Source: Microbacterium sp. Nx66 (lineage in GTDB: Bacteria > Actinomycetota > Actinomycetes > Actinomycetales > Microbacteriaceae). From it: DNA of 64,000 bases. The stretch lies in NCBI RefSeq assembly GCF_904066215.1, contig NZ_LR880474.1:1-64000 (forward strand). Reading direction: 5' to 3'. Each line of letters opens with the position of its first letter. Within the stretch, counting starts at the first letter, position 1. The notes under the pieces were generated by a model. It saw only the letters and a program-made list of their open reading frames with translations. It ran no database searches and was not told the origin of the DNA. Of this stretch, positions 47,148 to 55,910 are shown in pieces. The position numbers were made by a program, and so were the translations under genes.

Positions 47148-48332
47148 TCAGGCGGCGGAGGGGTGCAGCACGACCTTGATGCAGCCGTCCTTCTTCTCCT
47201 GGAACGTCCGGTACAGGTCCGGGGCGTCTTCCAGGGCCGCGTGGTGCGTCGTCAGATCCATCACGCCGAGCGGGTCGGACGGGTCCTCCACAAGCGGGAG
47301 GATGTCGTCGATCCAGTTCTTCACGTTGCACTGTCCCATGCGCATGCTGATCTGCTTGTCGAACAGGGTCTTCATCGGCAGGATGTCGGCGTCGCCCGCG
47401 TACACACCGCTCAGCGAGACCGTGCCCCCACGACGGACGGCGTCGATCGAGGCGTACACGGCGGCGAGACGATCGATCCCGGCCTTGTCGAGCATCTGCC
47501 GTGCCGCGGGATCGGGCAGCAGTCCGACCGCCTTCTGCAGGAACTCCACGCCGCTGTTGCCGTGTGCCTCCAGGCCCACCGCGTCCACGACCGCGTCGGC
47601 ACCACGACCCTCGGTGGCATCGCGGATCTCCTCGACGGCCGTGTCCGTGAGGTCGAGCGTCTCGATGCCCTGCCGCTCCGCCATCGCGCGCCGCTCCGCC
47701 ACCGGCTCGACCGCGATGACGCGGTGGCCGCGGTGCCGGGCGATCCGGCTGACGAACTGCCCGACGGGGCCGAGTCCCATCACCGCGAGCGTCCCGCCTT
47801 CGGGAAGCTGCGCGTACTCCACGCCCTGCCATGCGGTCGGCAGGATGTCGCTGAGGAAGAGGTAGCGCTCATCCGGCAGGTCCGGCCCGACCGGGATGTG
47901 GTTGTAGTCGGCCAGCGGCACGCGGAGGTACGCGGCCTGCCCGCCGGGGACCTGGCCGTAGAGCTTGGTGTAGCCGAAGAGTGCCGCGCCGCTGCCGTAC
48001 TTGCGCACCTGGGTCGTCTCGCACTGCGACTGCAGCCCGCGGAGGCAGAAGAAGCACGCCCCGCAGGAGATGTTGAACGGGATCACGACGCGGTCGCCGG
48101 GCTTCAGCTTCGTGACGTTCGCGCCGACCTCCACCACGACGCCCATGGGCTCGTGCCCGAGGATGTCCCCGCGGTCGAGGAACGGGCCCAGCAGTTCGTA
48201 GAGGTGCAGGTCGGATCCGCAGATGGCCGACGAGGTGATCCGGACGATGGCGTCCGCCGGCTGCTGGATGACCGGGTCGGCGACCTCCTCCACCGTCACG
48301 TTCCGCTTGCCCTGCCAGGTGAGTGCCTTCAT
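47148..48332 (-). CDS. Zinc-dependent alcohol dehydrogenase family protein
   Basis: 394-residue MDR-family dehydrogenase. Catalytic Zn ligands lie in ICGSDLHLYE and LGHEPMGVVVEVG. Structural Zn site is CGACFFCLRGLQSQC (four Cys). The Rossmann segment is LAVMGLGPVGQFVSRIA. Length and motifs resemble the glutathione-independent formaldehyde dehydrogenase or threonine dehydrogenase branch. Two ATGs occur together; ATG 48332 has the better RBS spacing (GGAGG). Substrate not known. Confidence 0.88.
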   Translation of the reverse strand: MKALTWQGKRNVTVEEVADPVIQQPADAIVRITSSAICGSDLHLYELLGPFLDRGDILGHEPMGVVVEVGANVTKLKPGDRVVIPFNISCGACFFCLRGLQSQCETTQVRKYGSGAALFGYTKLYGQVPGGQAAYLRVPLADYNHIPVGPDLPDERYLFLSDILPTAWQGVEYAQLPEGGTLAVMGLGPVGQFVSRIARHRGHRVIAVEPVAERRAMAERQGIETLDLTDTAVEEIRDATEGRGADAVVDAVGLEAHGNSGVEFLQKAVGLLPDPAARQMLDKAGIDRLAAVYASIDAVRRGGTVSLSGVYAGDADILPMKTLFDKQISMRMGQCNVKNWIDDILPLVEDPSDPLGVMDLTTHHAALEDAPDLYRTFQEKKDGCIKVVLHPSAA

Positions 48333-48435
48333 CATGTCCTCCACGTCTCGATGTCCGTCGTCCCTCCACGCTCTCGGGCGAGCGACAGCATGGCCACCCG
48401 GTTGACAGGTCGTGGACGACGTGCGATCCCAGGAC

Positions 48436-49764
48436 TCAGTGGAACGGGCAGCCGCTCCCGGAACCGGTGGCACGCACCCGCCCACCCGAGGAGGGCTTGG
48501 TGGGAAGGCGGCGACGGTTCACGTCGAGTCCCTCGTCGAGCACCGTCAGCTCCGGGTCGCTCAGCACCGCGACGGCGGCGGAGAGGCCGGCGATGACGAG
48601 CTTCTCCCCAGGGCAGCGGTGTCCGGTGGCGACGTCGCCCCCGCCCTGCGGGACGAAGGTCACGAGGTCCTCGTAGTCGTCCACGTCGGTGAAGCGCTCG
48701 GGGGCGAAGCGCTCGGGGTGGGACCACGACCGCCCATCCGTGTTCGTGCCGAGGATGTCGAGCACGACCCGGCCGCCCTCCGGGACGGTCACCCCCTCGA
48801 TCTCGACCTCGGTGGTGGTGCGACCAGGCAGCATCGGCACGAACAGCCCCGTCCGCCGCACCTCCTGCGCGAACATCGTCGCCAGGGTCCCCCCGACCAG
48901 GGCCCCGCGCTCGGAGGTCTCGGCGGCGATCCGAGTGCGCCATTCGGGGTGATCGTGCAACTGCTTCGCGGCGAAAGCCACGAACCGCGCGGCGGCGATC
49001 ATCGGGCGGATGCTGTTCTGCAGCTCCACGCCGGCGACCTGGGTGGGCAGGAGCGCCCCGGTCTCGTCGCGGTGCGCGGCCCACAGGGCGAGTGCCGTGC
49101 CCTCGGGGGCCGACAGATCGCCGGCGCGGACGGCTTCGATGAGGCGTCGCGCATGGCGGTCGGAGAAGATGCGGTTCGCGAAGGCCTCGACATAGGCGGG
49201 GGAGTAGGGAGCACCGAATCCGTCGACGATCTGCGCGAGTCGGGCTGCCCATCGGGTGTGCGCCGCGGCCGTGCCGGGCAATCCCGCCCACCGCATCATG
49301 GCGCGACCGAACGCACCGACGGCGGCGTCGTACGCGGTCCGGGTGCCGCCGGCGCGCCAGTCCTCGAGCTCCGCTGCCCACTCCCGTTCGAGGAAGGGCG
49401 TGAGCCGCTCGACCTGGGCATCCTCGTACGCGGCCTCCACGAAGGTGGCTTTGCGGTGGCGGTGCGCCGCGCCGTCGAGCGCGTGCACCGAGCCGTGCCC
49501 GAAGAGCGGTTCGCGGATGACCCCCGGCATGGCGCCGGCGCGGGCGATGCGGCTCTCGTCGTAGAACAGCTCCACCCCCTCGGCTCCGCGGACGAAGGCG
49601 GCGGGGTGCCCGAGGAGGCGCATCGGGGCGGAGCGGGCGCCGGGGCGGGCTCGGCGCCAGATGCGCTCGCCGAAGTCGTAGCCCCGGGTGAGCAGCGACG
49701 GCGAGTCCTCCTGCAGGACCGCGTCGAGGCCGTCGGACAGTCGGGAAGTCAGTCGCTGAAGCAT
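48436..49764 (-). CDS. CYP152-like cytochrome P450 (fatty-acid peroxygenase)
   Basis: 442-residue P450. The heme-binding loop is FVPQGGGDVATGHRCPGE with the Cys ligand. Upstream are QEVRR and HALDGAAHRHRKATF, patterns seen in bacterial CYP152 enzymes that use hydrogen peroxide to hydroxylate or decarboxylate fatty acids. There is no reductase or ferredoxin nearby, consistent with peroxide use. Assigned by motif recognition; substrate is not certain. Confidence 0.8.
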   Translation of the reverse strand: MLQRLTSRLSDGLDAVLQEDSPSLLTRGYDFGERIWRRARPGARSAPMRLLGHPAAFVRGAEGVELFYDESRIARAGAMPGVIREPLFGHGSVHALDGAAHRHRKATFVEAAYEDAQVERLTPFLEREWAAELEDWRAGGTRTAYDAAVGAFGRAMMRWAGLPGTAAAHTRWAARLAQIVDGFGAPYSPAYVEAFANRIFSDRHARRLIEAVRAGDLSAPEGTALALWAAHRDETGALLPTQVAGVELQNSIRPMIAAARFVAFAAKQLHDHPEWRTRIAAETSERGALVGGTLATMFAQEVRRTGLFVPMLPGRTTTEVEIEGVTVPEGGRVVLDILGTNTDGRSWSHPERFAPERFTDVDDYEDLVTFVPQGGGDVATGHRCPGEKLVIAGLSAAVAVLSDPELTVLDEGLDVNRRRLPTKPSSGGRVRATGSGSGCPFH

Positions 49765-49912
49765 GATCCGACCCTGTCACGTGGCCGCGAGGGGGCCCAA
49801 GGGGGAGGCGACTTCGGATCGATTGTGCTAGCCGGGCTGTCGGTGCCGCCGATGTCAAGCACCTGTCCGACCGACGCTCGAAGCACCCAGGATGGCAGGG
49901 AACGGAGGAACC

Positions 49913-50350
49913 ATGGCCACCAACACCCGCGACCTGACGTGCACCACTCATGACGTGTTCCGCGTGCTGGCGAACGGCTGGCTCTACCCCGCGTGGGTGG
50001 TCGGCGCGTCCCGCATGCGTGACGTGGACGACTCCTGGCCGGCGGCCGGGGCCCAGCTGCACCATTCGGTCGGCACGTGGCCCGCGCTCCTCGACGACAC
50101 GACGGAGCTGGTCGAGTGGCACCCTCCGCACCGCGCCGTGATGCGGGCACGCGGCTGGCCGGTCGGCGAGGCGCAGGTGACGATCCGCGCGCGGTCGACT
50201 CCGACCGGATGCCAGGTGCGCATCGATGAGGAGCCGGTGAAGGGCCCGGCGACGATGGTGCCCCGGTTCCTGACGACGCCGATGCTCCGCTGGCGGAACG
50301 CCGAGACGCTGCACCGCCTCGGCTACCTGGCCGAGGGTCGCGCGTCCTGA
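49913..50350 (+). CDS. SRPBCC-family (polyketide cyclase-like) protein
   Basis: 145-residue single-domain START-like protein. The N-terminal ligand-pocket pattern (THDVFRVLANGWLYPAWVVGASRMR) and C-terminal helix fit the SRPBCC fold. ATG 49913 follows a strong GGAGG, better than the ATG 21 bases earlier. It is divergent from the CYP152-like gene with a 148-base shared upstream region, so may bind the same lipid-like compound. Speculative. Confidence 0.8.
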   Translation: MATNTRDLTCTTHDVFRVLANGWLYPAWVVGASRMRDVDDSWPAAGAQLHHSVGTWPALLDDTTELVEWHPPHRAVMRARGWPVGEAQVTIRARSTPTGCQVRIDEEPVKGPATMVPRFLTTPMLRWRNAETLHRLGYLAEGRAS

Positions 50351-50365
50351 CCCGGGCTCATCGCC

Positions 50366-51181
50366 TCACGCTCCCGCCCGCATGAACTCCTCGGCGGCGC
50401 GCACCTGCTCTGCGGACGGACGGATCCCGGTGTAGAGGACGAACTGCTCGAGCGCCTGTCGCGTCGCGACCTCGGCGCCCGTGATCACCGTCTTGCCCGC
50501 GGCCCGACCGGCGGCGATGAGCGGGGTCTCGGCGGGCAGGGCGACGACGTCGAACACGACTCCAGCGGCGTCCACCGTGGACTCGGGGAAGGCGAGTGCG
50601 TCCGCCTCCGCACCCCCGGCCATGCCGATCGGGGTGACGTTCACGATCACGTCGGCGGTGGTGTCTCCGGCCTCCGCGCGCCAGGCGAAGCCGTACAGCT
50701 CGGCGAGGGCACGGCCCGCGGATGCGTTCCGGGCGACGATGGTCACGTCCGTGAAGCCGGCATCGCGGAACGCGGCCGCCGTCGCCTTCGCCATGCCGCC
50801 CGAGCCGAGGAGGAGGACCGAGGACGCGGGGTCGAGGTCGTTCTCCGCGATCAGCTGCGCGATCGCCGAGTAGTCGGTGTTGTGGGCCGTGAGCACGCCG
50901 TCATCGTTCACGATCGTGTTGACGGAATCGATGGCCTGCGCTGAGGGGTCCATGCGGTCGACGAGGGCGATGACGTCCTCTTTGTAGGGCATCGAGATGG
51001 CGCACCCGCGGATGCCGAGGCCGCGCACCCCCTCGATCGCCTGCCTCAGATCGGTCGGAGCGAAGGCCTTGTAGATCCAGTTCAGACCGAGGGCTTCGTA
51101 CAGATGGTTGTGGAAGCGCGTGCCGTTGTTGCTCGGCCGTGCCGACAGCGAGATGCAGAGCGTCATGTCCTTGTTCAGCAT
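50366..51181 (-). CDS. Shikimate dehydrogenase-like (AroE family) protein
   Basis: 271-residue NAD(P)-dependent dehydrogenase. The family Lys is in SMPYKEDV and the catalytic-type Asp in HNTDYSAI. The Rossmann motif is [17 protein letters not shown]. The usual N-terminal SxS substrate motif is replaced by [11 protein letters not shown], as in divergent AroE paralogues (RifI2/SdhL-like). It is therefore uncertain whether it acts on shikimate or quinate. GTG 51187 and ATG 51181 are both possible starts; ATG is used here. Confidence 0.78.
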   Translation of the reverse strand: MLNKDMTLCISLSARPSNNGTRFHNHLYEALGLNWIYKAFAPTDLRQAIEGVRGLGIRGCAISMPYKEDVIALVDRMDPSAQAIDSVNTIVNDDGVLTAHNTDYSAIAQLIAENDLDPASSVLLLGSGGMAKATAAAFRDAGFTDVTIVARNASAGRALAELYGFAWRAEAGDTTADVIVNVTPIGMAGGAEADALAFPESTVDAAGVVFDVVALPAETPLIAAGRAAGKTVITGAEVATRQALEQFVLYTGIRPSAEQVRAAEEFMRAGA

Positions 51182-51244
51182 GGTCACCGATTCAGGCTAC
51201 CCCTGCGTCTGTCAAGGTCCATGGCGGGAGATCGCGTCCTCCCC

Positions 51245-51250
51245 TAGGGT
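51245..51250 (+). promoter_or_regulatory. Putative -10 element of the structured RNA
   Basis: TAGGGT with start site expected near 51256, at the first pairing base of the folded region. The candidate -35 (51222-51227, TGGCGG) is weak. Confidence 0.4.
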
Positions 51251-51255
51251 GAAAG

Positions 51256-51443
51256 TGCATGCAAGGGGATCGATCGTCTACGCCTCTCCCCAGGAGGCGG
51301 AGGCCCTCCCCACGGGCCGGACGATCCGTGCATGCGATTGGGCCCTCTCGAGTAGTTCAGTCCCCAATGAACTCCTCGAGAGGGCCGCTCTCCGGCCGGT
51401 CGCCACGAAGATTTTTCAGATTTGTCCCCCAAAAGGGGGACAA
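51256..51443 (+). ncRNA. Candidate structured RNA with UCCCC-loop hairpins
   Basis: No gene between 51182 and 51668. The region folds as follows. An outer stem of two 7-bp helices (51257-51263 with 51329-51335; 51272-51278 with 51320-51326) has a purine-rich internal bulge, aggggatc. It encloses hairpin 1 (51281-51286 with 51294-51299, loop tccccag) and hairpin 2 (51302-51306 with 51313-51317, loop tccccac). Hairpin 3 follows (51341-51359 with 51368-51386, 18 bp around one mismatch, loop gtccccaa), then hairpin 4 (51422-51430 with 51435-51443, perfect, loop AAAA). C-rich loops are typical of sRNAs that pair with Shine-Dalgarno sequences, and the layout resembles the actinobacterial 6C RNA class. 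It could instead be a long 5' leader of cspA. Confidence 0.6.
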
Positions 51444-51560
51444 GAAGCGCGTGGAGGGGTTAGGCTGTTTCTGACGCACCCTCCGGTCGTCTTCGGCCCT
51501 CATCGCTCCCCCCGCGGTGAGGGCCACACCATTTTCCGGGCGCGTCCGCTCATGCAACAT

Positions 51561-51589
51561 TTGGATTACCTTCTCGCAACGACTATTCC
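51561..51589 (+). promoter_or_regulatory. Possible cspA promoter
   Basis: TTGGAT (51561-51566), 17-base spacer, TATTCC (51584-51589). It would give a leader of about 73 nucleotides. The hexamers are imperfect. Confidence 0.4.
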
Positions 51590-51668
51590 GCTGGGGGTCC
51601 CCTCCACTAGCGTTAGCGATGTCGGTGCACCCCTGCGTCGGCTTCTACATCAGCAGAACAGGCAGTAC

Positions 51669-51875
51669 ATGAGCACCCAGGGCACGGTCAAGTGGTTCAA
51701 CTCGGAGAAGGGCTTCGGCTTCATCTCCCCCGACGACGGAGGCGCTGACGTCTTCGCGCACTACTCCGCCATCCAGTCATCCGGCTACCGCTCTCTCGAA
51801 GAGAACCAGCGGGTCGAGTTCGATGTGGCGCAGGGCCCCAAGGGCCTGCAGGCAGAGAACATCCGCCCCGTCTGA
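51669..51875 (+). CDS. cspA: Cold-shock domain protein
   Basis: 68-residue single CSD protein. RNP1 (KGFGFISPD) and RNP2 (VFAHYSAI) are present, with the start [18 protein letters not shown]. It binds single-stranded RNA/DNA as an RNA chaperone. A long untranslated region with RNA structure lies upstream; a terminator follows. The track upstream of the ATG is an open frame but not homologous. Confidence 0.96.
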   Translation: MSTQGTVKWFNSEKGFGFISPDDGGADVFAHYSAIQSSGYRSLEENQRVEFDVAQGPKGLQAENIRPV

Positions 51876-51893
51876 GGCGGAAGCAACACCGGG

Positions 51894-51942
51894 AACTCCC
51901 CGTCGGAATCACGCGCAGGCGCTGACCCGGCGGGGAGTTTCG
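51894..51942 (+). terminator. Terminator after cspA
   Basis: 9-bp stem (51894-51902 with 51931-51939) with a branched loop, followed by TTTCGTCTT. It starts 18 bases after the stop. Confidence 0.7.
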
Positions 51943-51966
51943 TCTTCCCTGGCGGCCTCGGGCCGG

Positions 51967-52632
51967 TCAGGGCAGGAGGAGTGCGCGCAGCTCGTCGACG
52001 GTCGCGACGCGGAACGCCGCGTCGTCGCCCTCGTGCGGGTCGCTGAATCCCCAGCCCACGAAGATCACGGGCACGCCGTTGGCGAGACCGCCCTCGACGT
52101 CATGATGCCGGTCGCCGACGAGGACCGGGCGGGAGGTGTCGGCGCCGAGTTCGCGCAGCCGTCGCAGCGCCTCGGCGACGATGTCGGTCTTGGAGGCGAG
52201 CGTGGCCTCGTCCGGCGTGGCGCCCACGGTCGTGAGGAACGACGGCCGGAGTCCGAAGTGATCGACCAGGGCGTCGACCTGGTTCTCGGGCTTCGAGCTC
52301 GCCGTCGCCTGGGGGACACCCGCCGCGTGCAGGTCGTGGATCAGCTCGGCGACGCCCGGATACGTCTGCACGTCGGTCGTGTACCCGTCGGCCTTGCCGA
52401 GGGTGCGGTAGAACGCCACGGCCTCGGCCGACTGCTCCGGCGTCATCCCCGCCTGGTCCTGGAAGGACTGGAACATGGGAGGACCGATCCAGTGCACGAG
52501 CTCTTCCCGCGTCGGCGCCGGGTGGCCGAAGTGTGTCAGGGCGATGTTCAGGCGACGCAGGATCCCGACCGAGGCGTCGACGATGGTCCCGTCGACGTCC
52601 CACAGCACACACGAGTAAGGCGAAGAGGGCAT
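51967..52632 (-). CDS. HAD-family hydrolase
   Basis: 221-residue phosphatase-like enzyme. HAD motif I is VLWDVDGTIVDAS, motif II-like QATASSKPENQ, and motif III/IV VLVGDRHHDVEGGLANG. Cap domain between I and II is alpha-helical, as in phosphoglycolate phosphatase. Substrate not predictable. Convergent with cspA. Confidence 0.9.
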   Translation of the reverse strand: MPSSPYSCVLWDVDGTIVDASVGILRRLNIALTHFGHPAPTREELVHWIGPPMFQSFQDQAGMTPEQSAEAVAFYRTLGKADGYTTDVQTYPGVAELIHDLHAAGVPQATASSKPENQVDALVDHFGLRPSFLTTVGATPDEATLASKTDIVAEALRRLRELGADTSRPVLVGDRHHDVEGGLANGVPVIFVGWGFSDPHEGDDAAFRVATVDELRALLLP

Positions 52633-52776
52633 GCCTCCAGCCTAGGGTCCCGCGAACGGGTGCCCGCCCGTCCTGCACAGGTGTGCACGAAACGGGTTTA
52701 TCCACCGAACACGTGAACACCCTTCACGTCGACCTATAGTCGTGACAGCGGCGGGATCACGGGTGAGAATGGGGGC

Positions 52777-53013
52777 ATGTACGTGTCGGTGGAAGTCATC
52801 ACGATGCTGGCGACGGCCGCGACGACTCTCGTCGCGATCATCAGCGGATTCGGCTGGATGATCGGTCGGATGGACACGCGGTTCGCCGCGATTGACGCGA
52901 GGTTCGCGATCCAGGACGCGAAGTTCGACCGGATCGAGCACGAGCTCACCGAGGTGAAGATCGCGATCGCGCGGCTCGAGGGTCCGCAGCCGCGTCTGGT
53001 CTCGACGCGCTGA
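52777..53013 (+). CDS. Small membrane protein with coiled-coil tail
   Basis: 78-residue protein. One N-terminal transmembrane helix (VITMLATAATTLVAIISGFGWM) is followed by a charged helical stretch with heptad pattern (RFAAIDARFAIQDAKFDRIEHEL). Short proteins of this form are widespread, and function is unknown. Convergent with nucS two bases away. Confidence 0.7.
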   Translation: MYVSVEVITMLATAATTLVAIISGFGWMIGRMDTRFAAIDARFAIQDAKFDRIEHELTEVKIAIARLEGPQPRLVSTR

Positions 53014-53015
53014 GG

Positions 53016-53711
53016 TCAGAAGAGGCGGGGGATGCCCGACTCGATGCCCTTCATGTCGTCGTAGTCGAGCACGAGGCAGCGGATTCCGCGATCCTCGGCG
53101 AGGACGCGGGCCTGCGGCTTGATCTCCTGGGCGGCGAACACGCCCTGCACCGGGGCGAGGTGGGGGTCGCGACCCAGGAGCTCGAGGTAGCGGGTGAGCT
53201 GCTCGACGCCGTCGATGTCGCCGCGGCGCTTGACCTCGACCGCGATCGCCACGCCGTCGGCGTCGCGCACCAGCAGGTCGACCGGGCCGATGGCCGTGGG
53301 GTACTCGCGACGCACCAGGGTGGCACCCTCGGCGACGCGGTCCACCTGCTCCGCGAGCAGGCGCTGCAGGTCCGCCTCGACGCCGTCCTTCTGCAGCCCG
53401 GGGTCGATCCCGAGCTCGTGGCTGGAGTCGTGGATGACCTCGTAGATCTGCACGCGGAGGGCATCGCCGGTCTTCTTGTGGGTCACGCGCCACACTTCGA
53501 CGACGCCGGCGCCGGCTTCTTCCTCGCCCGGGTCCTCGGTGGCGAGCACGCACGGCGGGCTCATCCAGTTCAACGGCTTGTAGCTGCCGCCGTCGGAGTG
53601 CACGAGCAGACTCCCGTCACCCTTGTGCACGAGCAGGCGGGTGGCGAGCGGAAGATGGGCGTTGAGCCGACCGGTGTAGTCGACCGAGCAGCGGGCGATG
53701 ACGAGACGCAC
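53016..53711 (-). CDS. nucS: Endonuclease NucS (EndoMS, mismatch-specific)
   Basis: 231-residue nuclease that cuts mismatched DNA and provides mismatch repair in Actinobacteria lacking MutS/MutL. The N-terminal DNA-binding domain contains [10 protein letters not shown] and [17 protein letters not shown]. The C-terminal PD-(D/E)xK core has [21 protein letters not shown] (catalytic Asp, Glu, Lys). GTG start. Its presence supports the actinobacterial assignment. Confidence 0.95.
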   Translation of the reverse strand: MRLVIARCSVDYTGRLNAHLPLATRLLVHKGDGSLLVHSDGGSYKPLNWMSPPCVLATEDPGEEEAGAGVVEVWRVTHKKTGDALRVQIYEVIHDSSHELGIDPGLQKDGVEADLQRLLAEQVDRVAEGATLVRREYPTAIGPVDLLVRDADGVAIAVEVKRRGDIDGVEQLTRYLELLGRDPHLAPVQGVFAAQEIKPQARVLAEDRGIRCLVLDYDDMKGIESGIPRLF

Positions 53712-53746
53712 CCGACGAGCCTACTTCGTCGTCGCCGTGGTCGCGG

Positions 53747-54598
53747 TCAGAAGATCGCGCCGAAGAGCCCGAGCTCGGTGGCGGCCGACCGGGCGATGAG
53801 GAAGCCGATGATGCCGATGATCCAGGCGGTGTTCTCCGCGCCCGTCCGCTCCATCCAGGCGGCGAAGCGCTCCAGCGGCCGCTGCACGAGCGGGGCCGCC
53901 ACCAGCCGCAGCACGAGGAGCACGACGGCCGGGGCGATCATGAGCGCACAGTATCCGGCCAGGGACAGGATCCGCAGCGAGGTGTCGACGCCGGCGTCCG
54001 CCAGCATCGTCATCGCCACGATGTAGGGGAGCATCGTCACGACCTCCACGAGGCCGGCGGCGATGGCGACGGCCATGACCGCGAACCCGCGCGTCTTCGG
54101 GTCGAGCAGCCGTTCCCGCCAGCGGGTGATCCGTCCGGGCCGGGGCGCGGCCGTCGCGGCGGCGGCGGACGGAGCGGGAGGTTGCATCTGCGCGCCCGAT
54201 GCCGACACGGGGTCTCTGCCCGGCATGCCGGGATCCGGCGTCGCGACGGCGGCCGTGGGCGCCCCGCCCGGCGCTGCTTCGGCGGGCTTCGTCGGCATCA
54301 CGAACGCCGTGACGAGGAGGGCGGCGCCGACGACGAGGCGGGTGATCATTCCCGCCGGGGAGCTCAGGAAGTCGGAGGCGACGTCGACGAGGTTCACCAG
54401 CCCCCACAGGAAGAGGAGTCCGACCACGAGATAGAACACGGCGATCGTCGCGAGATAGAGGAGGATCCGCCCGGCGCGCACACGCCCGGGGTGCAGCAGC
54501 AGGAAGACCGGGATGAGCAGTGTCCCGACGCTCAGACCGTCGATGAGCGCGAGCACGGCGAGGGAGAGGGGCAGCGGCAGCCCACCGAAGAGTTCCAT
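53747..54598 (-). CDS. GAP-family membrane protein
   Basis: 283-residue protein with six predicted transmembrane helices in two groups. The two are separated by a Pro/Ala-rich cytoplasmic linker (residues about 95-165). N-terminal LALIDGLSVGTLLIPVFLLL fits the GAP/Sap (LysE-like) family. In mycobacteria a relative (Sap) acts in sulfolipid transport. ATG 54598 with AAAGG RBS; longer upstream frame is noise. Confidence 0.8.
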   Translation of the reverse strand: MELFGGLPLPLSLAVLALIDGLSVGTLLIPVFLLLHPGRVRAGRILLYLATIAVFYLVVGLLFLWGLVNLVDVASDFLSSPAGMITRLVVGAALLVTAFVMPTKPAEAAPGGAPTAAVATPDPGMPGRDPVSASGAQMQPPAPSAAAATAAPRPGRITRWRERLLDPKTRGFAVMAVAIAAGLVEVVTMLPYIVAMTMLADAGVDTSLRILSLAGYCALMIAPAVVLLVLRLVAAPLVQRPLERFAAWMERTGAENTAWIIGIIGFLIARSAATELGLFGAIF

Positions 54599-54713
54599 GC
54601 CTTTACGATCCCGACCCCTGGGCGGACGCGGATCGGGCGAAAGTCGGGGTCGTTCAGACCCCCTCATCCTTTGGTCGGATGCGACGGAGTGCGGGCCGTG
54701 GTTGCATGAGGGC

Positions 54714-55910
54714 ATGCACGATCCGGCCGACGGAGGGCCCGCCGCCTGGTACCGGCGGCACCGATGGTGGGTGGACCCCGTCGGCATGGCCGTCCTCGCG
54801 ACGATCATGGCTGCTCTCGGGTTCCACGGGATCTGGGGCCCCTTCTCGCTGCTGCCCGAGGACGTCTCGCCGTGGGGGGCGCTGGTGCTCGCCATCCCGG
54901 CCTGCGCTCTGGCCCTCGGCAAGCGTCGGCACCCGTGGACCGTGCTGGCCCTCGTCACCGTGCTCTTCGTCGCCGACCTTGTCACCGTCGGCGGCGTCGG
55001 GACGCTGGTGGTGCTGCTGGACGTGCTGTGGACGGCGGCCTTCCTCGCCGGCCCGCGTGGGCGCCGCGTGCTGCTGGTGCTGCTGGGCACGGCGACCATC
55101 GCGCTCTTCCTCGCCGCCCTGCTCTTCTCGGGGGCAGAACCACCGGTCGCGCTGCTGTTCGGCGTGCAGTTCGGAGCGATCTTCGGCACCGACTACTGGT
55201 GGGCGGTGGCGGTGTCGCAGGCGCACGAGCTGGCCGAGCTGCACCGTCAGCGGGCGGAAGACGCCGCGGCGACCGCCGCCAAAGACCGGGTGCAGGCGGT
55301 GCAGCGCGAGCGGGAGACCATGGCCAGGGAGTTGCACGACGTGGTGGCGGGGCACGTGATGGCGATGGCCATCCGGGCCGAGGCGGCGCTCGCTGCTCCG
55401 CCGGACCGGTCCGACGACCGTGCCGCGCTGCAGGCCGTGCGGGATGCCGGGCTGGACGCGCACGGAGCCCTGCGCACGATGATCGGGGTGCTGCGCCGCG
55501 GCGACGGCGCGCTCGCTCCGACGCCGGGGTGGGCCGACCTCGACCGCCTCGCCGCCGAGGCCCGGCGCTCGGGGCTGGACGTGCGGCTCGCCGTCGACGA
55601 TCCGGGCGCGCTCGGCGGGGGCGGGGAGCAGGCGGTGGTGCGGGTGGTGCGCGAGGCGCTGGGAAACTGCGTCCGCCATGCCAACGGGGCGGTGGTCGAG
55701 GTCACGATAGGCCCGGCCGACGGGGCGGCCAGCGTCGCGGTGCGGTCGCGAGGCGGGGCGCCGACCGCGACCGCCGGGCAGGGCGGCGACGGGTGGGGGC
55801 TGCAGATGCTGCGGGAGCGCATCACCGCCCTGGGCGGGACGTTCCGGGCCGGACCGGAGCCCGACGGCTGGCTGGTCGAGGCACGACTGCCGGTGGAGGT
55901 GCGGGCATGA
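54714..55910 (+). CDS. Sensor histidine kinase (HisKA_3 type)
   Basis: 398-residue kinase. N-terminal membrane part has about five helices (residues 20-160). Phosphoacceptor motif is MARELHDVVAGHV with His208. ATPase domain has N-box REALGNCVRHA and G-rich GQGGDGWGLQML. It overlaps its response regulator by four bases. No sensor domain is recognised outside the membrane part. Confidence 0.9.
   Translation: MHDPADGGPAAWYRRHRWWVDPVGMAVLATIMAALGFHGIWGPFSLLPEDVSPWGALVLAIPACALALGKRRHPWTVLALVTVLFVADLVTVGGVGTLVVLLDVLWTAAFLAGPRGRRVLLVLLGTATIALFLAALLFSGAEPPVALLFGVQFGAIFGTDYWWAVAVSQAHELAELHRQRAEDAAATAAKDRVQAVQRERETMARELHDVVAGHVMAMAIRAEAALAAPPDRSDDRAALQAVRDAGLDAHGALRTMIGVLRRGDGALAPTPGWADLDRLAAEARRSGLDVRLAVDDPGALGGGGEQAVVRVVREALGNCVRHANGAVVEVTIGPADGAASVAVRSRGGAPTATAGQGGDGWGLQMLRERITALGGTFRAGPEPDGWLVEARLPVEVRA

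Noticed and set aside
51422..51443. Hairpin 4 as a simple Rho-independent terminator
   Set aside because: The stem is perfect, but neither strand has a following U-tract, so it is listed as part of the structured RNA instead.
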